Positions 49,901-61,900 of a stretch of 64,000 nt of DNA are shown piece after piece; the stretch's first letter is position 1; each line of letters opens with the position of its first letter. The notes beneath the pieces were generated by a model, which did not search any database, was not told the DNA's origin, and worked only from the letters and a program-made list of their open reading frames with translations. The stretch spans positions 38,707,585-38,771,584 of the forward strand of contig CM032663.1 of the NCBI GenBank assembly GCA_019095985.1. Direction: 5' to 3'. The translations under genes were made by a program, and so were the position numbers. Origin of the DNA: Streblospio benedicti. Taxonomy: Eukaryota; Annelida; Polychaeta; Spionida; Spionidae.

Positions 49901-52900
49901 AGAACATTAAAAATCCTTTGTACTTAATACATGTATCGCTAGTACACAGATACTAACAAAACATAGGACATTGAGGGAGAACACAAAGTGTTCAAAACAA
50001 AATATTAAAGCAATACAAAGATTATGAATGGGTAGAAATTCATCCTCGAAAATTCATCGAACTGGAAAACTGCATGAAATGTACGCAACCGAACTCGACA
50101 AATATCTCATTTATCATCACATGGAAGATAAATTGCATCTAACCAAAAAGCAAAAGTTGTCCTGGGTAGAGGCACATATAAGAAAAGAACTATGTCAAGA
50201 TCTAAATAACAATTTTTAAAATTCTGATGATGAAGATATCAATGAGTTTAGTAGTGATTCTGATCAAGATGAAATCATACTGGCTGACATCAATGAAACT
50301 GAAGAAGATGATGATGATGTATCACTAACTGCTGATGATGCTACTCCTGCTGTTGATGTAACTCCAGAAATCATTGCGCACCATGAAGGTGAACAAGAAA
50401 TACAAGAACAAGTATTTTTGCTGATTTTACAACATGAACAATGAATTTTTGCTAGAATTGACATCACAGTGTAGATACGATTTTTAAAGCCTAGCTTCGC
50501 AGAAGACTCGAGCTTTTTAGTCGTCGGCGGCGTTTCATTCTGTTCCCTGTTCACCGCCACTATCTTTACTATAAGAATATTCATACGCCCTGAAATTAGT
50601 GCGCAATTTGAATTTATCAATGAAACTGAAGGAGCCGACAATCGCCGATGTTAATGAGGTGGGGAAACACCAATTACATAGTAGCCAATCAAAATTAATA
50701 CGCCACTATGTATACACGCATGCGCATTCAAATGGCGTCACCTTTAAATCTTCAAAAAGTAATTTATTTGTGAAACAAATGGAATATCATCGTCACAATA
50801 ACATACCCATCAAGAATTCACACGTCGGATCAATTATAAATTGATTATGAAGACATGGATGAAAGGATATTTCTCAAATCACACGCATTGTTTATAGAAT
50901 CATAGTGGTTTGTGCCACTAGAAACCGGCCCGTGTGTTTGTTCTTTTTTCTGTCTATCCGGCTTCTCATATCACGTTAATACACACACTAGCAAAGAAAT
51001 GTCTTCTGCTCAAAGTTGCGCAGACTAGTATAAAAGAAACACAAAACAATGGAAAATGAGTTGAAACTCCTGTTCTATCATGTATATTTAGATTTGAATA
51101 TAAAACAAGTAATAGAGTACAGTTGTCAATAGAAATTAACAGAGGTATCTCAGTTTTTATTACGATTATAAAGATTAGCACAACAACCTCGATTATCAAG
51201 TCATTGCCACCATGGTCCCTGTGCACTCCCGGCCGATATTGCTGCATAACATTCTCAAGCTCGGCTTTTCAGGAGTCTTACTCCTTTGATTTTTTAATCT
51301 GGACTATGTCACATATAGTCTATTGTCCTCTGACAAACGCTAGCATCTTTGTAAATATCAATGAATGCCACACTAATTCAATACCATGTATATCCCATAC
51401 TAATGTAATATATGTATATGTATATGGCATTAAAGAAAATGTATTTCACAATCTTGGGAATTTCTATTTCATTGTATTAAAATTAAATATTTTATGATTT
51501 CATATTCCAATATAATGTAAAAAAGTGACACAATATGCTAAAAATGATCAAATACCGAAAAATCGCTGCCAAATTTCCAAGGACAAAATAGATGCCCCCT
51601 CCCTGTTCACCTAGGGACAAATTAAGTGGGCCCCTCTTTTTCAGGAACAAAATAGGTGCCCCCCCTGATTTTCCTCATAGCCCCCCCCCCCCTGGTCACA
51701 AATAATGAACCATCCCCAAGTCTATTTCACATGGGCCAAAACGGTTTATATTTAGGTCCATTCTGGATGATTATTTGGTCCCTTTTAGACTGATAACCCT
51801 CTACAAGGTGCATTGTTTGAGCTAGGATACTCAGATTTGGTTCGTCAGTGAAAATGGTTACGTGTAGCCTATTTTACATGAAACCAAATGGTCCATTCGG
51901 AACCATTCTTAATGTTACCCCTTTTAATTAATATCAATTGAGCTAGGATGCTCAAATGTGGTTTGGTAGTTGAAATTAGTGACTTTGTCGCTATTTTCGC
52001 ATGAGCTCATATACAATATTAGAGTTAGAGCAGTTTGATATTTCTTGATTAATTATAATACTTTATTATTGTTGCCCCAGCTTAAGTTATATAGTCGCCA
52101 AACCACTGCTAGCTGTCTGATGGCTAGCGACCTGATTATCTTTGATCTGACACTATGGAATGCAGTTTCCCATTAATTTTGTTGGGTGAGTGAGCTAGTA
52201 TACTACATAATCTGTTGCAGCGAGTATTGTCAGCTAGTTTTGGCACTCCAATAGTAGGAATACTCTTGACACTTTTTTCTATTTTTGAATGGATTACTTG
52301 TCTTTTGATTTTATGTACCAATGGATATTATAGCACACAAAAGATAGTAGATATAGATATATGAAATCATAGTATAAAAAGTTCTTGGAGCTGCTCGTAC
52401 CATATTATATTAAAACAGAACAAATTATGCAGTCCAAAAGGTACTAAAGTTTATTGAAATCACGTTATAACGTTCCAATAAAATAACATTTTTCACTTGA
52501 TAAAGCATTGAAGATGCAAAAATCGCGATTTCAATAAAATTTACTAACTTTTGGACTTCATAATTTGTTCTGTTTTAATAGATATATGAACTTTATAAAT
52601 AGCTGTGATTTTGCACAAAACAGACACACAAAAGATGGCTGTTTAATCAGCTATGAATGTCCTGTATGTTGCTTTAAATGAAGCAAGTGCAAGCACATGT
52701 ATTAACAATAGTAAATTAGCATTTTTTAACTGCATTCTGTTATACAATGTACATGTAGATACAGCATTATTGCTACCATAACTATACTATTTTTGCTATC
52801 ATTACTCTTCAGCTATAATTCCAAATTCACTTTGCTTTGACTTTTACAGATTAGTTACTGTTAGAAAATGTGTCCTAAAATTCGTTTACTTTGTTGACTC

Positions 52901-55900
52901 TAAGATCACGCCATTATAGCTAAATTTCTCAATATTGGTATGTATATGTAGGTTAACAGTGGTGAATAATCGGCACAGTGGCCCCCTATTGTTTTGATTG
53001 TGTTTGTTATCTGATCTAACCATAAACACTGGTTTGTCTCTGGGTGACGCTTTTCTTATTGTACAATTTATTATTGTCTATCAAGTGATCTTTGTACTAC
53101 CTACGTCACAGTTAATCTAATATATATTGCATAGAGGTTAAGGTTAAAAATAGTTTTGGACAAAATTAGTTTTTTAATTTAGAAATACTGATATTTTTTC
53201 AAATAGACCATAACGCCCCAAATTTGAGTCCATAATGGCCATATTATGGTCCCTGCTTCTTTACCGATCTACAATTGACATGTTTGTAGCTAGAGTTCTC
53301 ATTATTGGTATGTTTCGTATTTCCCCATATTGTAACCTCTGCCAAAAATTGTAGCCTCCCCTCAAATTCTTCACTTCCAAGTTGCGCAGAAAAGTTGCAT
53401 ACTCATGACACTCGTCTTTTTTATTTACTTTTGAGACACAAAACTCCATGGGTATTTCCGGTATATGTTATAAGCCCATTTAAAATTGTATTTATTGGTA
53501 TATCATTCAAAATATGTATTCTACATAACATTGATGGCTGTTACTCTGATAGATGTTGGAAAATTAAGTAAATACATCTATTTGAGGCGTGCATTCTTCA
53601 TAATGGTGAAGTTCTCAACCTTGCTCCAATCACGGGCTGTCTGCAAATTTGACCAAGACCGACTTTTGCCCACAACTTCGTTAATTTTCATGCTAACTAA
53701 AATCCGATTACAGATCAATAATCCTCACTCAAAATCCTATTAAGGAATGCTATTTGAGGCATGCAATCTTCATAATAGTGAACTTTGCAGGTGTATCAGT
53801 CACAGCCTACACAGGTCGTCTGTAAAGATCGGTCTTTTGCCCATATTTTTCGTCAATTTCCATGCTAACTAAAAATCCGATTACAGATTCATAATCCTCA
53901 CTCAAAATTCTATTTGGAAAGTACTTTCCATAAATGACATACGATAAGTGATACTTGAAAATGACCTTAAACTATTTCGGTTACCCCCCCCCCATTTTAT
54001 TCGGAATTTTGCCCGGAATATGATGATTCCGTCCTTTACCCGGAGACACGGAGGCCAAAGGCTCCGTCGCCGTAGTAAAAATATAACGGTCACATGCAAC
54101 CGGAGGCTGAAAATCGTCCGGCCGGAATGTGCGAGATAGGCATATTAACAATGTGGAAATACGGAATGTTAACAATGGTGAATAATCAGTGAGTTTTATG
54201 TCAACCATAATGGTCCTTATTTGGTTCCATTGTAGTTGTTATTTGATCTTACCGTAAACACGGGTTTGTCACCTTGGGTGACTCTTTTCATGTATAAGAA
54301 CATACATGTAATTGTTAATAGATATTCATATTGTATTTCGTAAATTGACTGATTAATTATGTTAACATGTGCAAAAGCATTAACAGTAAAAATATCTACA
54401 TTGTACCTAATAAATATCACGTTAACAATGAATATATTGAAGCACTGGACAAATGTTAGTCATTGCAAGTAATGCTTTTAATGCATTTTTATTTGCTTAC
54501 CAAGGTAAACACATTTAATGAGTTAGCATTGCAGATATTTGCCAACTATCATTTTACATGTCACATGCTGTTCTGGTGTTTCACCACACTGCATTTTATT
54601 GTACATGATTTATTCATAAATTTACGTGACAGTCATTATCCAACCATAACAATACAAATTATCAATGTAAAATAGTAATGGTACAATGGACAAAATGGAA
54701 GAACTTTATCAAAGATTAGACAAGCTAGAAGCAACAATTAAGGTGCTCTTAGAATCTTCACAAGCGAAAGATGAATATGAAAGAGAAGCCTCCAATATTG
54801 CAGTATGCAGTACCACATGTGCTTCATACTGCACTGAATCCACGTGTCATGGAATAAAGTACATCTGCACTGGCAAAAAGTTCAATCTCAGGTCATGCAT
54901 ATGGCTTGTAGCAGTTTTGGCGGCCTTTATTGGTTATGGCTACATAGCAACGGAAGCCGTTTCCAGGTATATTGTGTACTATTTTGTGGACATTTTTGCA
55001 ACTATATACATGTACACAACATATTGGAGCGTGACAAAAGTATTTTATACTATGATTAACACCAACACAAGGCTAATATCATTTTCAGGTTTTTGTCCCG
55101 CCCAACAGCGACGCATATTGAGAGAATACTTCCTCAGTCTATGGAGTATCCAGTTGTAACCATATGTCATAGTGGTAAAATTAGACAATCGTACGTCAAT
55201 CAGAATTTCAAGAACAAGAATAAATTTTTCCCTGAACATAGTTTCATGGCAGATTCTAGGGATATTTTCCATCTATTCTCCATCAAAAAAGACGAGATTG
55301 ATCTTGAGATAACTCGTGGAAATGAAGATGATTTTACAGATGCAGCATTGCAATTCTATTTGGAGCAGACAGGATTGATAGAAAGTTTGAAAGAAGAATT
55401 ATTAGTAACAGACGAAAGCACTAGGTATCTTTCTCCTGTAGAATATTTCAGGGAAAAGATAAACCAGGGCAAAGAGACCTTTAATCCGAAAGACAACATC
55501 AAGTACCTAAATGCAAAAAATCTTAAAACACATATAGCCAGTGAGGAATATAAACAATTAGAGTCCATGTTTGAACATGAAATGATCTATGGGATTGATT
55601 GGGAGAAAGTATGTAAGGAAGGTGGATATAATGCATCTTCCATTAGATTGTATAGCTATTCCAACAACTTCACTGTACAAACCTTTTATCACTATTCCTT
55701 TTGTCAATGCCATATGGTTACTTTTCTTGAACCAGCCAGTGCCACAATTGGCACTGCAAAGGCGGATTTGTTCGTAACTGAAGGGGAAGAAGCCATAATG
55801 CCTATGCTGGCACCATTTTTTGTCATTAAAATGCACAGCCCTAGGGAGTATGTGGACACCCAAAAGTTTGACGCCTTGTTAGAAAATGGCGATTTCTATA

Positions 55901-58900
55901 TCTTTTCACTCCAAAAACAAAACAGCTTGAATCTTCCAAAGCCATTCTCTGACTGTTTTGATTTGGAGTCAGACACGTTTGTGAATCCCCTTGTTCATCA
56001 CAACTATTCCAAGGAAGCATGTCAATTAGAATGTATGAATGAGATACAAATGAAAAGGCGCAAATGCCGTGTGATCGGATTTCCAGATAATGGAATGCCC
56101 GTCTGTCCACTGGACTACAGTGCAATGTTTAATTGTAGCCACTGTTTACCTGCTTGCAATGTGACAACTTACATTTCTTCATTATCAAAGGCGAATTCGC
56201 GTGATGGAATAATGACTGATAAGTTAATCCGACTAGAGTATAGTGATTTTTCCTACATCCAAGAAACTCAAGTTCTGACTTACCCACCTGAGGCATTATT
56301 TGGGGACTTGGGTGGAAATCTGGGGCTTCTTCTGGGTGCAAGTTTGCTCACTGTTTTGGAGCTTCTTGATTTTCTGGTGTTGCTTGTGACTTCCAAATTG
56401 AAGACATTGCTTGGGGAAAGAAATGTGAAACCATTAGTAGTTTCAGTTAGACCATAAAATATAACCAACTGTATATTGTGGCCAATCATAATTTACATTA
56501 AAGTAAATAGTAACCAGTTATAATTTACGTTTATATAATGGGCATCGTAAAATGTAAACACTGTAAAGTGAAAACACGCTCATGAATATCCAAGTCTTAT
56601 TATCTTGTGTAGTGTGATGAGATTGCCACCAATAGAACAAGCTAGTGGAGTAGTTGTTGTTTGGTGCATCACACTTCTAGATACTTGGCATATGCATGTG
56701 TTAAAAAAGTAAGTGTTCATGTCCACGTCTCAGTATATGTGTAGCACCTGTATACTGGTCGACTCGGTAAAAGACCAGTACAGGTCCAAGTTTGACGAGG
56801 TGTGGATCCGGCAAGGGTGGTCATTAACATGCCATTGTGATGTTATTTTAAAGCACTGTGGGCGCCATAAACCCGTGGTGATTTAAAGCCGGATTGAAGG
56901 TGTTAAGCCATTTTCTTGCAGTTTACTTTGGTAGTCAAGCATTTTTCAGGGTACCGATCCGGCTATAATATACGTTAACTTAAATTATAACCAGTTACAA
57001 TTTACGTTGGTTACAGTTTATGATCTAACAGGTGTTCGGGTAAGGCAATTGTTCAGGGACCGGTGACTTTCATACCAGGGACTACACAATAACAATATGC
57101 ACAATGCCTCGCGCAGGGACCCATTTTTAAATATAGCAAACTCACCCTAATAAGGAGGAAAATATATAAAAATAAAACAAGCCATGTCCACACCATAGAT
57201 GTTATCATGGTATTTGCACTGTCATGATTGCATAACTTGGTATTTCCTGTGCACATATCAAAATCAATCTTTTTGTATCACTGAATCTTTTGTATGTCAT
57301 TACTGAAACATTATGGACCATTATTACAATGCAAATAAAAGCGTTTAAAATATATGTACACGCGCATTGTGTATATTACTTTTTGAACTTTTCTCATCAA
57401 ATCCGATTTAAGAGGATTATGCAAGATTTCTGATACTCAAAAAATGTGATATGGATTTAAGAAGAAAAGTGAAATGTTCATTTGGGTTTTTACCATGCTA
57501 AATAATTTATGTCTGAAATATAAGCTATTTTATGTTAATACATAGCTATGGTGTTTTTCTATACTGTAGTGTAGATTGTTGTAATAGACACTAGCCTTAC
57601 ACGAGGTGTGAGACTAAAATATAAAGAACAGGTTACAATGTCTGACTTTGGTGTCTCTCACCAAGGCGTTGCGATATACCAGGGCCCAGACATTGCCACC
57701 GGCTCCTTATATTTCATATCAAATCACACTTTGTTCATTATCTAATACATAATAATAACTGTTGTGTCCATGAACCCATCAACATAAATATTGTAGAATT
57801 GTTAATATTACATGATTATATATTGATTTACCTAAATAAATGATAGCATTTGTGGGGCCGCTTCTGTCTGCATACATGTACTTGCAAGTCAACAAATATG
57901 TCTAATGAGCCTCAAAATGTAAAATGTAAATTTAGGGAACGATCATAAATAACGATACCCCCCCATCAACATTTTAAAAAGTTGAGTGACCCCCCCCTCC
58001 CGCTAAAAAAGTCCTCTATATAGTCATTGCATTGCTAAAAGAAAAAAAATATTTTGAAAAAATATACCGTAGTGTGATAAAAAAAAGTTCAGTGACCCCC
58101 CCAAAAAAAAAAGGGAATCAGAGAAGTTGGACGACCTGCCCTCGCCCCCCGGTATCATTATTTATTATCTTTCCCCCTTAACACTAGTGTAGTCTAGATC
58201 TAAATATCGATAGCAGAAGAAATCAATTGTAATCATTTATTATTATGAACGATGGTTGTATAACAGCTTAGTGAAAATTATTACTAACATGTTCATGATT
58301 GTTTTCAAAATAGTGTTTAAAAAAGAGACTTCCCTTTAATATATACATTGAATACGTTGAATACATTTATAAGGTAACTTAAAATAAAAAAAGGTAAAAG
58401 ATTAAGAAAATAATAATGGTGAAAATCATTACTAACATGTTCATGATTATTTTGAAAATATTGTTTAAAAAAGAGACTTACATGTAGCTCTAATATATAC
58501 GTTAAATAGATGTATAAAATAACTGAAAATTAAAAAAAAAAGAATAGCTGTAATAATATAAGTTATAATATAAGTTATTCCCTATTAGACTGCAAAATAT
58601 TTACGTAAAATTATTAGTTGATGTTGAATTACTAGTTTACGGTACTATATACGTCTAATTCTAGATCTAGCTAGACATTTACAATGCATGTCTTATTTAG
58701 TAATAACATAGATTATTTTAAGCAATATTATTGTCATTAATCATATTTACATACCAGTGATCTATATGAAACTTTATTGTTATTGCACAAAACTATTGTA
58801 GTTGTCATTGTAATTGTCGATGTTGTTCGTTGTTTGTCCATTTGATCATTCTTGAATAAAAGAATGATTAAAGACGACCTGTTTTCAGTGAATTCCACCA

Positions 58901-61900
58901 CATTAATATTACAATAAGCAGCAACAACTTTTTAATTAAAAAACTTTATCCCATAGAACCAATAGACAAACATGAAAAAAAACTAAACTAAATCCATACA
59001 GATGTAAACGGACTTACGCAGCAACCTCCATGATTCTTTAGGGTGTCACATAATTCACTGTAATTTCATAACTCAATGTGGACATAGATACCTGGGTACT
59101 CTGTTCTCATAGCTTGGTCCCATGTTGATCCTTACCTTCTTGTTTAAGAGGGTTGATGAAATCCTTTGTGAAAAGCTTCTCTGATGCCCTATTTTAAAAA
59201 CATTGGTTCTCAATCAAGTATGTCCATAAAGTTCTCATTACACAACCAGATGCCATCTAATATCAGTAACACTAGTATTGTATAATGGAAAGGGTTCGTA
59301 CAATTTATAATGCATACTTTCTGGCGTTATAAGTGTGCCACAATTAATCGCGTCGCTTCAGCAGCTTTAGCGAAAGCCTGGTGTTTCGTTCATTTATAAC
59401 TATGTATCTATGAATGTATGTTTGTCTCCGGACAAGCTAGAGCTTTTACGCTTCACCCTATTTCGTTCAAACTTTACACAACTATTTTGTATGATGCGAC
59501 ACCAAAGTGATTCGATTTTGGCCACTCTGCCAATTAAAGTGTGCTTTCCGTAGTGCCATTTAAGGTTCATTTTCAACATTTTCTACAACAGTCTTGTTGA
59601 TGCTTGTGAGAAAGCATTCAAACTTTGTACAAAGTTTACATGCCTACTGTATATTAACTGTATTCAATTTTGGCACTTTGCCAATTAGAGTTTACCTTTC
59701 AGAGGGCCATTTTAATTATTTTTCTTTCTATTTTCCATGATAGTTTCAATACTGTTCGAAACATGACCATCCAATTGGCATAGTGGTTTTATTGGAATAA
59801 AAGTGCTCAGAGAGCACAGCGTTACCATATTAACGTCGGCTCATGGGCAATAGATATTTACTTTAGCCATGTTTAGAAAGCACCTGCAATCCAATGCCAA
59901 GAACATAGATGTAGGATGATACATTCATCAAGTAAGACTTTTATCTGCTTTGATTGCAAAGCAAACATCTTTATTGCCCATGGGTCAATGGTGCTCTAGC
60001 GACAGTTTGAAAAATCATCCCCCAGAAAAAAAAATATCAAATATTTTCATTGTAGAATAACCAATATACATCACATCCATCAAAATAGATTATAAAATAC
60101 AATCATACAAAGTATTATTCACACAAATAAATTCAAACAAAAAAGTCGACCTCTCGTTGAGAGTGGAGCTAGTGTTTATCACTCAATGACACTGCCACGG
60201 CATTACAAAAAACTTGGTGGCTTGATATGAAAGAAATGCTTGATTTGATCTCATTTTCATTTTCAAAATGTATTTATTATTTAGAGGAAGGTTATCAAAA
60301 CATGGATCCCATTTTTGAAGAACATATTATGCAAAATTGTTAGTCCTATTTTTATATAGCCGAGGGATATTAAAATGTTAGTCCTTGCACTGGTGATTCA
60401 CAGATGGTGTGGGTGTGTGTATAGGTGGTGGGTGGGGTTCATATGACCACTCAGGTATTTTTGTAGATTGTAAACCATACACACTAGAAAAACATGTCAA
60501 TAAAGAACTAGATCAAAAGTGTTCAGAGAGCACAGCGTCGCTAGAGCACCATTAACCCATGGGCAATAAAGATGTTTGCTTTGCAATCAAAGCAGAAAAA
60601 AAGTTTTACTTGATGCATGTATCATCCTACATCTATGTTCTTGGCATTGGATTGCAGGTGCTTTCTAAACATGGCTAAAGTAAATATCTATTGCCCATGG
60701 GTCGACATTAATATGGTAACGCTGCACTCTCAACGATAGGTCGACTTTTTTGTTTGAATTTATTTGTGTGAATAATACTTTGTGTGATTGTATTTTATAA
60801 TATATTTTTATGGATGTGATGTATATTGGTTATACTTCAATGAAAATATTTAATATTTAATATTTTTTTCTGTGGGATGCTTTTTCCAACTGAGATTGGG
60901 AGATTGATCACTACATGAGAACGTTATGATATAACTTATTTATTATAAAAACGAAGCAGACACTCGTTGAGTATGCACTAGCTCTCTTACTTTACACTGG
61001 TGGATTACCCTTTCATGAACGCTACGCTTCAGTAATTCTGATGTGCTTCTAGTATTTAAGCCGGTGACACAGCAGTATCAAATGCAGTAATGCACACCGT
61101 GTACCGTGCTGTAGGTACCGTCTGACGATCACGGTGGCGGAGAGTGATGGCACGTACACGACGGGAGCACAGTATCTCGACGTGGTCATCAACAACATCA
61201 ACACACCGCCCTTCTTCCGCAACCTGCCCGCCACAGTGACCGTGGCAGAGAACTCAGCAGCCGGACAGACCATCTACACGGTATGCTTCCTTGGTAGACA
61301 AATGTGCCATAAAAGCATAGCTTTTCAAATCAAAATTCAAAATATTCCACTTCGTGTAGACTTTCAGTGTGGTAAACGAGGTACTGTAGAAACATATGCA
61401 AGTGTGTTCAGTTCTGTTGCGATTTCTTACGTGATAAGCCTCGATTCTCGGCTATGTCCTGGATTTTACACTATCATGTCCACAATACAGTAGACACTAT
61501 CTATTTGGGTCGCCCAAGAAACTCGCCGGAAATGGTCTTATTATAGAGGTGGTCTCAATTGACAGGTGGTGCATTGGACGTTCCTCTGTATGTGGTAAGT
61601 CTTAGTGGAAACGGCCGAATGACGTCTTATGAGGCACATTTATGTCGTTCACATATTTTAAGTGGCATTTAATGGTTCTTCACTGATACGGACGAATTGC
61701 AGCCTCCTTTTACGTTTAACGTGGGTTATTCCTGTATGGTAAATTTAAACACCCATTTGATGCATTTATGCATTTTCACCACCACCCGTATTCCGCATCC
61801 CTAATCCCCACTGGTTTGTGTGTGGGGCTTGCTCCAGTTACATAATACCTATTATAAAAAGTTCATTACATAAGTACTGCATACATGTATGTCAGTTATA

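Larger units (their letters stand above)
45516..61114 (+). other. 15.6 kb cadherin-gene intron hosting two channel genes
   Basis: The exon ending ...VNR(AG) at 45515 and the exon starting (G)YRLTITVAESDG at 61115 join in phase and complete one cadherin repeat. The whole interval is therefore an intron. It contains the two DEG/ENaC genes (46972-48707, 54686-56457), an interrupted MITE, a small open frame and several local duplications. Gaps at 45516-46971, 48708-54685 and 56458-61114 hold no other gene that I can support. Confidence 0.75.

Noticed and set aside
54966-55159. Reading channel exon 1 straight through the 122-nt intron
   Set aside because: The frame soon ends. The GT-AG splice at 54966/55089 restores the channel sequence, and the same splice exists in copy 1.
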